NCBI GenBank assembly: GCA_964523945.1
Contig: CAZGBU010000005.1
Location: 1-38,312, forward strand
DNA length: 38,312 nucleotides
Source of the DNA: CAKTOF01 sp964523945
Lineage (GTDB): Bacteria; Bacillota; Clostridia; Oscillospirales; Oscillospiraceae
Direction of reading: 5' to 3'
The position numbers and the translations under genes were made by a program. Every line of letters begins with the position of its first letter. The stretch's first letter is position 1. The notes below the pieces were generated by a model that did no database searches, had not been told where the DNA came from, and saw only the letters and a program-made list of their open reading frames with translations. Shown piece after piece: positions 7,448 through 16,269 of the stretch.

Positions 7448-8622
7448 AGTGCCACGCTCCTCTCTCCCTCCGGCTCAATCAGCCGGAGCGTCCGCGCGCC
7501 GTGCGCGCGCGCCTCCTGTTCGGCCTGTGCCGGCGTCGGCGCGGCCGAGAGCACGCCGGCACCCCGCGGCAGCGCCGCAACGGTCTCCAGCGCCCGGCCC
7601 AGGCAGCCGCGCGCATACCAGACCACCGTTTCGGGCGGGTCGAGCTCGCGCTGCGGCAGGCAGCTCGCAAGCGCCTCGACATCGACAGCAAAACCCGTCG
7701 CCGGCAGATCCACGCCGAAACGGGCAATCAGGCCATCGTAGCGGCCGCCGGAGACAACCGTCTTTCCGGCGCCCTGCGCATAGCCGCGGAAGACGACGCC
7801 GGTATAGTAGTCAATTCCCTGTACCAGGCTGAGATCAAAGCGGATGTGGCCGCTCAGCCCGGCGAGCGAAAGCTCCTCATAAAGCGCACCAAGATAATCA
7901 AGCGCTGCGACGGCCTCGGGATCATCGGAGAGCGCACGCGCCTGGTCGAGCACCTCCGGGCCGCCAAACATGCGGCTGAGCCGGTTGAGTGCTGCGCCGG
8001 TCGGCTGGCTGCAGTATGGCGCAAGCAGATCCGAAAACCAGGCGAAATTCCGGTTCTCCACCGCCTGACGCAGCTGCTCGCGCGCCGCTTCATCCGCGCC
8101 AATGCCGCGCAGCAGCGCCTGGAAATACCCCGCATGCCCCAGTTCAATCTGAAATTCGGTCAGGCCGGTGGCCTCAACGGCCTGCACAGCCATCGCGATG
8201 ACCTCCAGATCGGCGCGGACGCCCGGCGCGCCGATCAGCTCGACGCCGCACTGCGGAATCTCGCCGCGCGCGCCGGTATGCGCATCGTCGGAACGGAACA
8301 CGGTCTGGTTGTAATACAGCCGCTGCGGGAGCGGCATCGCCTTCAGCTTTGTTGCCGCAACACGCGCAATTGGCGTCGTATTATCCGGCCGCATAACCAG
8401 GATGCGGCTCGACCGGTCGATGAGCTTGAGCATCGACTGTTGCGCCAGCGGGTGGCCCGAGGCAGCAAACAGATCGTAAAACTCAACCTCCGGTGTCATC
8501 AGTTCGGCATAGCCGCGGCTGCGAAACAACCGTGTGACGGCTTTCTGTACGGTGCGGTACGCGCCGCACTCGGCAAACAGGCGGTCGCAGGTGCCCGCTG
8601 GGGTCCCGATGGAAATCGGCAT
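7444..8622 (-). CDS. hisZ: ATP phosphoribosyltransferase regulatory subunit
   Basis: 392-residue paralogue of histidyl-tRNA synthetase that joins short HisG in a hetero-octamer and confers histidine feedback inhibition. It has class II synthetase-like sequence: ELMTPEVEFYDLF near the N-terminus, MRPDNTTPIARVAA (motif 2 region) and GIDYYTGVVFRGYA, with GGRYDGL near the end. It lacks the C-terminal anticodon-binding domain of a true HisRS. It is the first gene of the his operon, with only about 35 nt of predicted leader. The SD before the ATG at 8622 is weak (AAGGGA at some distance). Confidence 0.93.
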   Translation of the reverse strand: MPISIGTPAGTCDRLFAECGAYRTVQKAVTRLFRSRGYAELMTPEVEFYDLFAASGHPLAQQSMLKLIDRSSRILVMRPDNTTPIARVAATKLKAMPLPQRLYYNQTVFRSDDAHTGARGEIPQCGVELIGAPGVRADLEVIAMAVQAVEATGLTEFQIELGHAGYFQALLRGIGADEAAREQLRQAVENRNFAWFSDLLAPYCSQPTGAALNRLSRMFGGPEVLDQARALSDDPEAVAALDYLGALYEELSLAGLSGHIRFDLSLVQGIDYYTGVVFRGYAQGAGKTVVSGGRYDGLIARFGVDLPATGFAVDVEALASCLPQRELDPPETVVWYARGCLGRALETVAALPRGAGVLSAAPTPAQAEQEARAHGARTLRLIEPEGERSVAL

Positions 8623-8644
8623 GGTCTCGCCATCCCTTTCGCTT

Positions 8645-8652
8645 TAATTGAC
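8645..8652. promoter_or_regulatory. Candidate his operator half-site
   Basis: The 8-mer TAATTGAC lies between the his promoter -10 box and the hisZ start codon, just downstream of the predicted transcription start. The same 8-mer is the core of the palindrome at 5516-5528 before HTH-hisB. The surrounding AATT-AGTC-AATT (minus strand) is itself a short inverted repeat. A bound repressor here would block early transcription. This is inference from position and repetition. Confidence 0.3.
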
Positions 8653-8664
8653 TAATTCGGTAGT

Positions 8665-8693
8665 ATGGTAGCACGCCCGACATTGAAAGTCAA
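8665..8693 (-). promoter_or_regulatory. Sigma-A-type promoter of the his operon
   Basis: On the minus strand TTGACT (8688-8693) is followed after exactly 17 nt by TACCAT (8665-8670). The -35 box begins two bases past the polC stop codon. The predicted leader to hisZ is only about 35 nt, too short for a T-box or long attenuator. No terminator separates polC from this promoter, so read-through from the polC operon may add to expression. Confidence 0.75.
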
Positions 8694-8695
8694 GA

Positions 8696-11600
8696 TCAGA
8701 ACAGACTGACCTGACTCGTATCGGGAAGATCGCCAAACGCGCCGGCCGCTTTCAGGCTCTCGATGTGCGTTTTGGACACCTTGGGGCAAGCGGCAGCAAA
8801 CTCCTCGATGGAGATAAAGTGCTTGCCGCGGCGGCCTTCCACGATGTCGAGCGCCGCCGTCTCGCCGAGGCCCGACACCGAAACGAACGGCGGCAGCAGC
8901 TTACCGTCTTTCAGGTTGAATTTCAGCGCGTCCGATTCGTACAGATCCATTGGCGCAAAGGAGAATCCGCGCAGATAAAACTCATAGCAGACCTCGAGCG
9001 TCGTCAGAAGATCCTGATCCTTGGCGGTTGCATCCGGATTGGCGTCGATCCGCTTGATCTCGTCCTTGACGCGATCGATGCCCTGCGTCATCATCTCGGC
9101 GTCAAAGCCATCTTTCTGGCTGCGGCGGTAGAAATACGCCGAGTAGAACGCCAGCGGCTCATGTACCTTGAACCAGGCGATGCGGAACGCCATCATGACA
9201 TAGGCAACGGCATGCGCTTTAGGAAACAGGTACTGGATTTTCTTGCAGGATTCGATGTACCACTCCGGCACGCCAGCGTCAAGCATCTCCTGCTCTGCAC
9301 CGTCGGGCAGACCGCGGCCCTTACGCACTGACTCCATAATTTTAAATGAGCGCTTCTCCGGCATGCCGCGCGAGATCAGGTAAAGCATGATATCGTCGCG
9401 GCAGCCGATGGCCTCACCGACGGCCGCCGTACCGGACAGGATCAGATCACGCGCATTGCCGAGCCACACATCCGTGCCATGTGAGAAGCCGGACAGACGC
9501 AGTAGCGTGTCGAACTGGGTCGGATGTGTATCCTCGAGCATGCCGCGGGTGAACCGCGTGTTGAACTCCGGAATGGCGACGGCGCCCGTTGGACCGAGAA
9601 TGGGATCGTTTTCATAGCCGAGCACTTTCGATGAGGTGAAGATCGACATGGTGTCCTTGTCATCGAGCGGGATCGTCTTTGCATCGACACCGGTCAGATC
9701 CTCGAGCATGCGGATCATGGTCGGATCATCATGGCCGAGCATGTCGAGCTTGAGCAGGTTCTCCTCCATCGAATGATACTCAAAATGGGTGGTAATCCAC
9801 GCATCGGAGTCGGTCGAATCGGCCGGGTGCTGCACGGGGCAGAAATCCCAGATTTCGTTCTCCGCCGGGATGACGACGAGACCGCCCGGATGCTGTCCCG
9901 TCGTCCGCTTGACACCGACGCAGCCCGAGGCCAGGCGGTTTTCCTCCGCGCGCGAAGCGGTGCGCTCACGCTCCGCCAGATATTTTTTCACATAGCCGTA
10001 GGCCGTCTTCTCTGCGACAGTGCTGATCGTGCCGGCACGAAAGACGTGATCCGCGCCGAACATCTCCACGCAGTACGCGTGCGCACGCGCCTGGTATTCG
10101 CCGGAAAAGTTTAGATCGATGTCCGGGATCTTGTCGCCGCCGAAGCCCAGGAACGTCTCGAATGGGATATTGAATCCGTCCTTGGCCAGCGGCGCGCCAC
10201 ACACCGGGCAGACCGCGTCGGGCAGATCGGCGCCGCACTTGCACTCGTCCGACACGTCGAACGTCGTATACTTGCATGCCGGGCAGCGATAGTGCGGCGG
10301 GAACGAGTTGACCTCGGTGATACCGGACAGATACGCCACAATGCTCGAGCCAACCGAACCGCGCGAGCCGACCAGATAGCCGTTTTCCAGCGAGTTCTGC
10401 ACCAGTTTCTGCGCGCTCATGTAGATGACGTCATAATGGCAGGAAATGATATCATGCATCTCCTGGTCAACGCGCTTTGTGATCAGCTCCGGCGGGTTGT
10501 CTCCATAGAGCTCGCGCAGCCGGCCGTAGACGAGATCGTTCAGCTGGCCCACCGAGTTCTCGATCGCCGGGGCGAACAGCCCTTTCGGCACCGGCCGCAG
10601 ACGCTCACACATGTCCGCAATCTGGTTCGGGTTGCGGACGACGACCTCGTAGGCCGCATCCTTACCGAGATAGGCAAACTCGCGCAGCATATCATCGGTC
10701 GTGCGGAAGTAGAGCGGCAGTTCACGGTCGGCATCGTCGAAGCCCTTGGCCGCGAGCAGGATGCGGCGGTACGCCTCGTCGTGCGGTTCGAGGAAGTGGA
10801 CATCGCCCGTGGCAACGACAGGAATGTCCAGCTCGCGGCCGAGTGCGAGCACAGTCCGGTTGAATTCACGCAGCTCCTCGATGTCTCTTGCGATGCCCTT
10901 CTGGAGCATGAACATGTTGTTGGCCAGCGGCTGAATCTCTAGATAGTCGTAAAACGAGGCGATGCGCACCAGCTCGGCGTGGCTCTTCCCGCTCACGATC
11001 GCCTGGAACAGCTCGCCGGCCTCACACGCCGAGCCGATGATCAGCCCCTCGCGATAGCGCATCAGCTCCGACTTCGGGATACACGGATAGCGGCGGAAGT
11101 ATTTCAAATGCGCATATGACACCAGCCGGTAGAGGTTGCGCAGGCCGGTCTGATTCTTGGCAAACAGGATCATATGCCGCGCGTGGCGGCCGGTGATGCG
11201 GCTGCCGGCGCGCAGCGTCTGCATGTACGGATTGATCTGCTGCGTTCGCTCGATGCCGCGCTCAATGAGCTGGGCGAAAAAGCGCTGGATCATATACGCG
11301 ACGGTCATCGCATCGTCATCGGCACGATGATGCTGAAACGCGGGCAGACTGAGCGCATCGGCGACGACGTCGAGCTTGTGCCTGCTCAGCTCAGGCAGCA
11401 TGTTCTGCGCCATGATGAGCGTATCAAGATAAGTCGGGTCATATTCGATGCCAAGGCGGCGGCAGGCCGCTGCGATGAAGCTGACATCAAAATCGGCGTT
11501 GTGCGCCACCAGTGGCCGGTCGCCGCAGAATGCCAGAAATTTCGGAAGCGCCTCCTCCAGCTCCAGCGCCGCTGCGAGCATCTCGTCGGTGATGCCGGTC

Positions 11601-12982
11601 AGCTCTGCAACCTTCTGCGTCAGGCGGCGGTGCGGATTGACAAACATCTGGAAATGCTCAGCCGGTTCGCCGTTCACAAAGCGAACGGCGCCAATCTCGG
11701 TGATTACATCCTCCTCCGGCGACAGGCCGGTCGTCTCCAGATCGAACGCGATGAACTCGCCGGTCAACGGCACATCCTGCGCGCCGTGAACGACAATGCG
11801 GTCGTCTACATCATTGACATAATACGCCTCACAGCCATAGAGCACCTTGATCTCCTCATCGGTGCCGGCGACTTTTGTCCCCTGGGCCGCCTTCATCGCG
11901 TCCGGGAACGACTGCACCACGCCGTGGTCGGTGATGGCAACGGCGCGATGGCCCCAGGCCGCGGCCTGCTTGACCACGGCTTTGGTGTCGGTCAGCGCAT
12001 CCATGGACGACATGCGCGTATGCAGGTGCAGCTCGACCCGCTTTTCCTCCGCCGTATCTTTCCGCACCGGCGTCTCGGCCGCCATGATCGCATTGAGCTG
12101 CATCACTGTCTCATTGTCATATCGGTCAAACGTCATATGTCCCTGAATGCGGTACCAGGAGCCGACCTTGATCTGGTCGAGGATGGGTTTGGCCTCCCCC
12201 GCTTCCATGAACTGGCTGACACGGACGGAACCCGTGTAATCAGTGACGTCAAAACAGACAACCCAGGCATTTCGTTTTTTCAGTTCGCGGTGCTGCACGG
12301 CAAATACCTCGCCCTCAATCACAACACGCGACATATCGAGCGACAGCGAGCTGATCGGCGTTGGCTCGGTTCGGAACGGCCGGCCGAAAATGGCCGTGGC
12401 ACGGGGCTGCTCCTTGGGCTGTGCTTTCTCCCGGAATACCGGCGCAGGGATCTGCTTGATCGCCTCGCGGCGGATCTGCTCGGTCTGCTCAAACAGCGCG
12501 GCGCCCTCGGCGTCGCTGCCCGCAATGAGCCGGATGCGGATCTCGCGGCCGAAGCGCGCACGAATGAACTGTTCCGCCTTTTCCAGGTACGGCGTGAGCT
12601 GGCTGACGCCGTTTGCGCGCAGATGCGCATTCAGCTCGTCGCCATGCAGCTCCCAGCGGCAGCCGGCAAGGATTGCAGCGGCCGGTGAGAACGCATCCGT
12701 CAGCACGCGCGTCAGGTCGGCAAAGCACGTCTCGAGCTGCTCCGGTGGGAACGCCGCCTCGAGATGCAGACGGTGCAGCCCGTACAGCCGCGCGATCGCC
12801 TGCTCCGCCTCCTCCAGATCGCAGACGGTCAAATAGTGCTCTGCATCCAGCTCGACTGTCACATCGCGCGCCGCCCGGTCGATCCGGGCATGGCGGACAA
12901 CCGCCCGCTCCCACGCCGGGCGGCGGCTTTCGTCCGGGTCAAACCCGGCAAACAGATCCAGCAATCCGACACGCTCGTTCAT
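8696..12982 (-). CDS. polC: DNA polymerase III alpha subunit, Gram-positive PolC type
   Basis: 1428-residue replicative polymerase with built-in proofreading. Domains in order: a divergent N-terminal region; an OB fold (about 215-300); a PHP domain beginning HLHTRMSSMD (319-328); the DEDDh exonuclease inserted in the PHP domain (about 408-575, with DLETTGL at 414-420, HNADFD at 494-499 and HHRADDD at 551-557); then the polymerase palm. A four-Cys zinc-binding segment lies at about 900-928. The catalytic Asp pair is in PDIDLNFSG (954 and 956). Length and order are standard for Firmicutes PolC. The ATG at 12982 has GAGG upstream and lies 6 nt after the ispG stop. It is the last gene of the pyrH-polC train; the his promoter starts right behind it. 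Confidence 0.98.
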   Translation of the reverse strand: MNERVGLLDLFAGFDPDESRRPAWERAVVRHARIDRAARDVTVELDAEHYLTVCDLEEAEQAIARLYGLHRLHLEAAFPPEQLETCFADLTRVLTDAFSPAAAILAGCRWELHGDELNAHLRANGVSQLTPYLEKAEQFIRARFGREIRIRLIAGSDAEGAALFEQTEQIRREAIKQIPAPVFREKAQPKEQPRATAIFGRPFRTEPTPISSLSLDMSRVVIEGEVFAVQHRELKKRNAWVVCFDVTDYTGSVRVSQFMEAGEAKPILDQIKVGSWYRIQGHMTFDRYDNETVMQLNAIMAAETPVRKDTAEEKRVELHLHTRMSSMDALTDTKAVVKQAAAWGHRAVAITDHGVVQSFPDAMKAAQGTKVAGTDEEIKVLYGCEAYYVNDVDDRIVVHGAQDVPLTGEFIAFDLETTGLSPEEDVITEIGAVRFVNGEPAEHFQMFVNPHRRLTQKVAELTGITDEMLAAALELEEALPKFLAFCGDRPLVAHNADFDVSFIAAACRRLGIEYDPTYLDTLIMAQNMLPELSRHKLDVVADALSLPAFQHHRADDDAMTVAYMIQRFFAQLIERGIERTQQINPYMQTLRAGSRITGRHARHMILFAKNQTGLRNLYRLVSYAHLKYFRRYPCIPKSELMRYREGLIIGSACEAGELFQAIVSGKSHAELVRIASFYDYLEIQPLANNMFMLQKGIARDIEELREFNRTVLALGRELDIPVVATGDVHFLEPHDEAYRRILLAAKGFDDADRELPLYFRTTDDMLREFAYLGKDAAYEVVVRNPNQIADMCERLRPVPKGLFAPAIENSVGQLNDLVYGRLRELYGDNPPELITKRVDQEMHDIISCHYDVIYMSAQKLVQNSLENGYLVGSRGSVGSSIVAYLSGITEVNSFPPHYRCPACKYTTFDVSDECKCGADLPDAVCPVCGAPLAKDGFNIPFETFLGFGGDKIPDIDLNFSGEYQARAHAYCVEMFGADHVFRAGTISTVAEKTAYGYVKKYLAERERTASRAEENRLASGCVGVKRTTGQHPGGLVVIPAENEIWDFCPVQHPADSTDSDAWITTHFEYHSMEENLLKLDMLGHDDPTMIRMLEDLTGVDAKTIPLDDKDTMSIFTSSKVLGYENDPILGPTGAVAIPEFNTRFTRGMLEDTHPTQFDTLLRLSGFSHGTDVWLGNARDLILSGTAAVGEAIGCRDDIMLYLISRGMPEKRSFKIMESVRKGRGLPDGAEQEMLDAGVPEWYIESCKKIQYLFPKAHAVAYVMMAFRIAWFKVHEPLAFYSAYFYRRSQKDGFDAEMMTQGIDRVKDEIKRIDANPDATAKDQDLLTTLEVCYEFYLRGFSFAPMDLYESDALKFNLKDGKLLPPFVSVSGLGETAALDIVEGRRGKHFISIEEFAAACPKVSKTHIESLKAAGAFGDLPDTSQVSLF

Positions 12983-12988
12983 AATGCC

Positions 12989-14026
12989 TCACAATGCCTC
13001 TATGTACTGCAGCAGCGTCGGCAGGAGCTCGTCCTGCGCGACTTTGCACTTTGGTTCTCCCTTTACAAACAGCACGCCACAGCCGTCGCCGCCGGCAATG
13101 CCGACATCGGCCTCGCGCGCTTCGCCCGGGCCGTTGACAACACAGCCCATCACCGCGACGGTGATCGGCTTGTCGCAGCCTGCAAGCGCCTGCTCCACCT
13201 GCTCTGCCAGCCCGATCAGGTCGATGCGCGTGCGCCCGCAGGTCGGGCAGGCAATTACCTCCGGCCCAAACCGGCGCACACCGGCCGCAGACAGGATCGC
13301 CTTCGCCGCCCGGATCTCTTCAGCCGGGTCAGCCGTCAGTGAGACGCGGATCGTGTCACCAATGCCCAGGCACAGCAGCCCGCCGATCCCCATCGCCGAC
13401 TTGATCGTTCCCATGTAAGGCGTGCCCGTCTCTGTCACGCCCAGATGCAGCGGATAATCCGACTGTGCCGCAAACAGGCGGTATGCCGCGATGGTCAGCG
13501 GCACGGAGCTCGACTTCATCGACACGCAGATGTCTGAAAATCCACAGTCCTCGAGCAATCGGATGTTCGAAAACGCGCTCTCGACCAGCGCCTCAGGCGT
13601 CGGGTGGCCATAACGCGCAAGCAGCTCTTTTTCCAGGCTGCCGCCGTTGACGCCGATGCGGATGGGCACACCATTGGCGCGGCAGGCGTCCGCCACAGCG
13701 CGCACCCTGTCCGCACCACCAATATTGCCGGGGTTGATGCGGATCTTGGCCGCGCCGCCCTCGGCGCAGGCGATGGCGAGGCGATAATCAAAATGAATAT
13801 CCGCCACCAGCGGCAGAACCGCGCGCGCGGCAATCTGCGAAAACGCCTGCGCCGCTGCGCGATCCGGCACAGCCAGACGCGCGAGTTCGCAGCCGAGCGA
13901 CGCAAGATGGTCGATCTGGGCAAGGCAGCCCTCTATATCTGTTGTTTGGGTGGTGAGCATCGATTGGATGCGCACCGGCGCGCCGCCGCCGATGGTGACG
14001 CCGCCGGCTGAAATCTGCCGTGTCAT
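12989..14026 (-). CDS. ispG: 4-hydroxy-3-methylbut-2-enyl diphosphate synthase
   Basis: 345-residue [4Fe-4S] enzyme of the MEP isoprenoid pathway (also called GcpE). It reduces and opens MEcPP to HMBPP. The TIM-barrel part has RIQSMLTTQTTDI, LVADIHFDYRLA and KIRINPGNIG. The C-terminal cluster domain has CPTCGRTRIDL and MGCVVNGPGEAREADVG, which supply the three Cys and the conserved Glu. The start at 14026 has GGAGG at good spacing. It lies in the same train as dxr, so two MEP steps are co-expressed. Confidence 0.97.
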   Translation of the reverse strand: MTRQISAGGVTIGGGAPVRIQSMLTTQTTDIEGCLAQIDHLASLGCELARLAVPDRAAAQAFSQIAARAVLPLVADIHFDYRLAIACAEGGAAKIRINPGNIGGADRVRAVADACRANGVPIRIGVNGGSLEKELLARYGHPTPEALVESAFSNIRLLEDCGFSDICVSMKSSSVPLTIAAYRLFAAQSDYPLHLGVTETGTPYMGTIKSAMGIGGLLCLGIGDTIRVSLTADPAEEIRAAKAILSAAGVRRFGPEVIACPTCGRTRIDLIGLAEQVEQALAGCDKPITVAVMGCVVNGPGEAREADVGIAGGDGCGVLFVKGEPKCKVAQDELLPTLLQYIEAL

Positions 14027-14056
14027 TGAAACCTCCGCCTTTCCTCTCTCTACCGG

Positions 14057-15106
14057 CTACCGGAACAGCTTGACAACATCGGAGAGCGTGATCACAGCCA
14101 TCAGGCCGAGCAGCAGCACCATGCCGGTGGCATGGATATAACGCTCGTATTTCGGATCGACTTTCCGGCGGGATACCTTCTCAATCACAGTCGTGACCAG
14201 CAGGCAGAACACGCGCCCACCGTCGAGCGCAGGCAACGGCAGCATATTCATAAACGCCAGGTTGACGGCGATGAACGCACCGAGATAGACAACATTGCTC
14301 ACGCCGGCGGCAGTACTCGTGGACGATTCGCCCGTTTCGGACATCACCTGTACAATACCGACCGGGCCGGACATGTCGCGCAGCCCGACCGCACCGCTGA
14401 CCAGATCCTGCAGCCCCCAGACCACCATCCGGACAAAATCAATCGCGGTGTACCACGCATTTTTCACAACGCCAAGCGCCGTTTTCTCCTCCACGCCGAA
14501 CGTCAGCCCATAGCGGTTGACCGTCTGACCGTCGACGACATAGTCGCGCCTTTCCATGGTCACGTTGTTCAGCGCCACTTTTTCGCCGTTCCGGATGACG
14601 ACCAGATCATACACCGTATCGTCCCCGCGCGAAAGCAGCGTGGAGATGTCGCTGTACAGATAAATGCGGCTGCCGTCGATCGACCAGATCTCGTCGCCGA
14701 CCGCGAGGGTCCCCTCAAGCGGGCAGCCCTCGTCAAAGCCGGTGATGACCGGCGCGTAGAAGCCCGCTGCCGTGGCATTGAGTGCGACGACCGCCAGAAA
14801 GCCGGCCAGAAAGTTCATCGCCGACCCGGCAGCCAGAATAATCAGCCGCCGCCACCACGACTTTGCCGTGAACGCGCGCGGGTTGCCGGTGTCCTCGTCC
14901 TCTCCCTCCATCGCACAATAACCGCCGATGGGCAGGCAGCGGAGCGAGTACAGCGTCTCCTTTCCGTGCTTTTGCACGATCTTCGGTCCCATAAAGATCG
15001 AGAATTCGTTGACCTGCACACCGAGCAGTTTGGCCGCAATGAAATGGCCGAGCTCGTGCACCAGAATCAAAATACCAAAAATGAAAATCGCCAGGACAAT
15101 ATACAA
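14057..15106 (-). CDS. rseP: RIP metalloprotease (site-2-type M50 zinc protease)
   Basis: 349-residue polytopic membrane protease that cuts membrane-spanning regulators or remnant signal peptides. The zinc-binding HELGH is in the first membrane segment (residues 17-21). A PDZ-like region lies in the middle (about 110-190), and the second active-site motif NMLPLPALDGGR supplies the third zinc ligand Asp near residue 300. The start is TTG at 15106, with AAGGGTG seven nucleotides upstream, 6 nt after the dxr stop. The position between dxr and ispG is the usual one in Clostridia. Its substrate cannot be told from this window. Confidence 0.95.
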   Translation of the reverse strand: MYIVLAIFIFGILILVHELGHFIAAKLLGVQVNEFSIFMGPKIVQKHGKETLYSLRCLPIGGYCAMEGEDEDTGNPRAFTAKSWWRRLIILAAGSAMNFLAGFLAVVALNATAAGFYAPVITGFDEGCPLEGTLAVGDEIWSIDGSRIYLYSDISTLLSRGDDTVYDLVVIRNGEKVALNNVTMERRDYVVDGQTVNRYGLTFGVEEKTALGVVKNAWYTAIDFVRMVVWGLQDLVSGAVGLRDMSGPVGIVQVMSETGESSTSTAAGVSNVVYLGAFIAVNLAFMNMLPLPALDGGRVFCLLVTTVIEKVSRRKVDPKYERYIHATGMVLLLGLMAVITLSDVVKLFR

Positions 15107-15112
15107 ATTGCT

Positions 15113-16264
15113 TCACCCTTGCTTGTGAGATTGAACATACTCCCTGGCCAGCCGGTCGGCCTCCAGAATCTCCTCCAGATTGGGCGACGGCCGGAACGGG
15201 ATGGCTTCGAGCGCTCCCTCTACCAGCCGCGCAATGTCATAAAAACCGATCGCGCCGGCCAGATACAGCGCCACCGCCTCCTCATTGGCGCCGGAGAGTA
15301 CGCAGCATGCCGTTCCGCCGCGTGCCGCGGCGCCGAGCGCCAGCCCCAGACACGGGAAATTCTCCAGATCCGGCGCTTCAAACGTCAGCGCACCACAGCC
15401 AAGCAGATCCAGCGCCGGTGCCGGGGACGGCGCGCGGTTCGGATAGGTCAGCGCATATTGGATCGGGATGCGCATATCCGGCGTGCCGAGCTGTGCGAGC
15501 ACCGCTCCATCGCAGAATTCCACCAGCGAATGCACGACGCTCTGCCGATGGATGACGATTGAAATCTGCTCCGGCGGGAGATCATACAGGCGCATTGCCT
15601 CAATGAACTCCAGCCCCTTGTTCATCATGGTCGCGCTGTCGATTGTGATTTTCGGCCCCATCGTCCAGTTCGGATGGCGCAGCGCATCGTCTTTCGTCAC
15701 AGATTGCAGTGTATCGTGCGTCTGGCCGAAAAACGGCCCGCCAGACGCCGTCAGGATCAGCCGGCGGATTTCCCCGCGGTCGCGGCAGCCCTGCAGGCAC
15801 TGAAAGATCGCCGAATGCTCCGAGTCGACCGGCACGATCTGTACGCCGCGCTCTGCCGCTGCGCGCATCACCAGCTCACCGGCACACACCAGCGTTTCCT
15901 TGTTGGCCAGCGCGATCCGCTTGCCGGCGCTGATCGCCGCAAGCGTCGGCTCCAGTCCGACCATCCCCATGACGGCAGTGACGACCGTGTCGGCCTGCGG
16001 CAGCGCCGCAGCCTCGAGCAGCCCATCGCGCCCGTATGAAATACGGATATTGCAGTCGGAAAGGCGATCTTTCAGCGCGCGCGCGGCCTGCTCCGTCGCC
16101 ATAACCGCGAGCTGCGGCCGGAAGCGCCGGCACTGCGCTTCCATCCGCACGACGTTTGTCCCGGCGGTCAGCGCTGCGACGCGAAGCCCCAGCGACTCCA
16201 CACACTCGAGCGTCTGCCGGCCAATCGAACCGGTTGATCCGAGAACCGAGAGAACCTCTGTCAT
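15113..16264 (-). CDS. dxr: 1-deoxy-D-xylulose 5-phosphate reductoisomerase
   Basis: 383-residue NADPH-dependent enzyme that converts DXP to MEP, the first committed step of the MEP pathway. It has the N-terminal nucleotide-binding loop LGSTGSIGRQT, the ANKETLVCAG segment, PVDSEHSAIFQCL with the metal-binding Asp and Glu, TASGGPFF, and the NWTMGPKITIDSATMMNKGLE region. The ATG at 16264 has GGGTGAG upstream. A GTG at 16273 would overlap the cdsA stop but has no ribosome binding site, so I reject it. Confidence 0.97.
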   Translation of the reverse strand: MTEVLSVLGSTGSIGRQTLECVESLGLRVAALTAGTNVVRMEAQCRRFRPQLAVMATEQAARALKDRLSDCNIRISYGRDGLLEAAALPQADTVVTAVMGMVGLEPTLAAISAGKRIALANKETLVCAGELVMRAAAERGVQIVPVDSEHSAIFQCLQGCRDRGEIRRLILTASGGPFFGQTHDTLQSVTKDDALRHPNWTMGPKITIDSATMMNKGLEFIEAMRLYDLPPEQISIVIHRQSVVHSLVEFCDGAVLAQLGTPDMRIPIQYALTYPNRAPSPAPALDLLGCGALTFEAPDLENFPCLGLALGAAARGGTACCVLSGANEEAVALYLAGAIGFYDIARLVEGALEAIPFRPSPNLEEILEADRLAREYVQSHKQG

Positions 16265-16269
16265 TTCGC

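Noticed and set aside
8623..8695. T-box or other long riboswitch before the his operon
   Set aside because: The gap is only about 70 nt and the predicted leader about 35 nt, too short for any T-box.
11174..12688. Plus-strand frame of about 500 codons opposite polC
   Set aside because: It lies wholly inside polC with no domain, ribosome binding site or promoter; it is a shadow of polC codon bias.
14132..15562. Plus-strand open frame opposite rseP and dxr
   Set aside because: It crosses two well-supported minus-strand genes and has no recognisable protein features.
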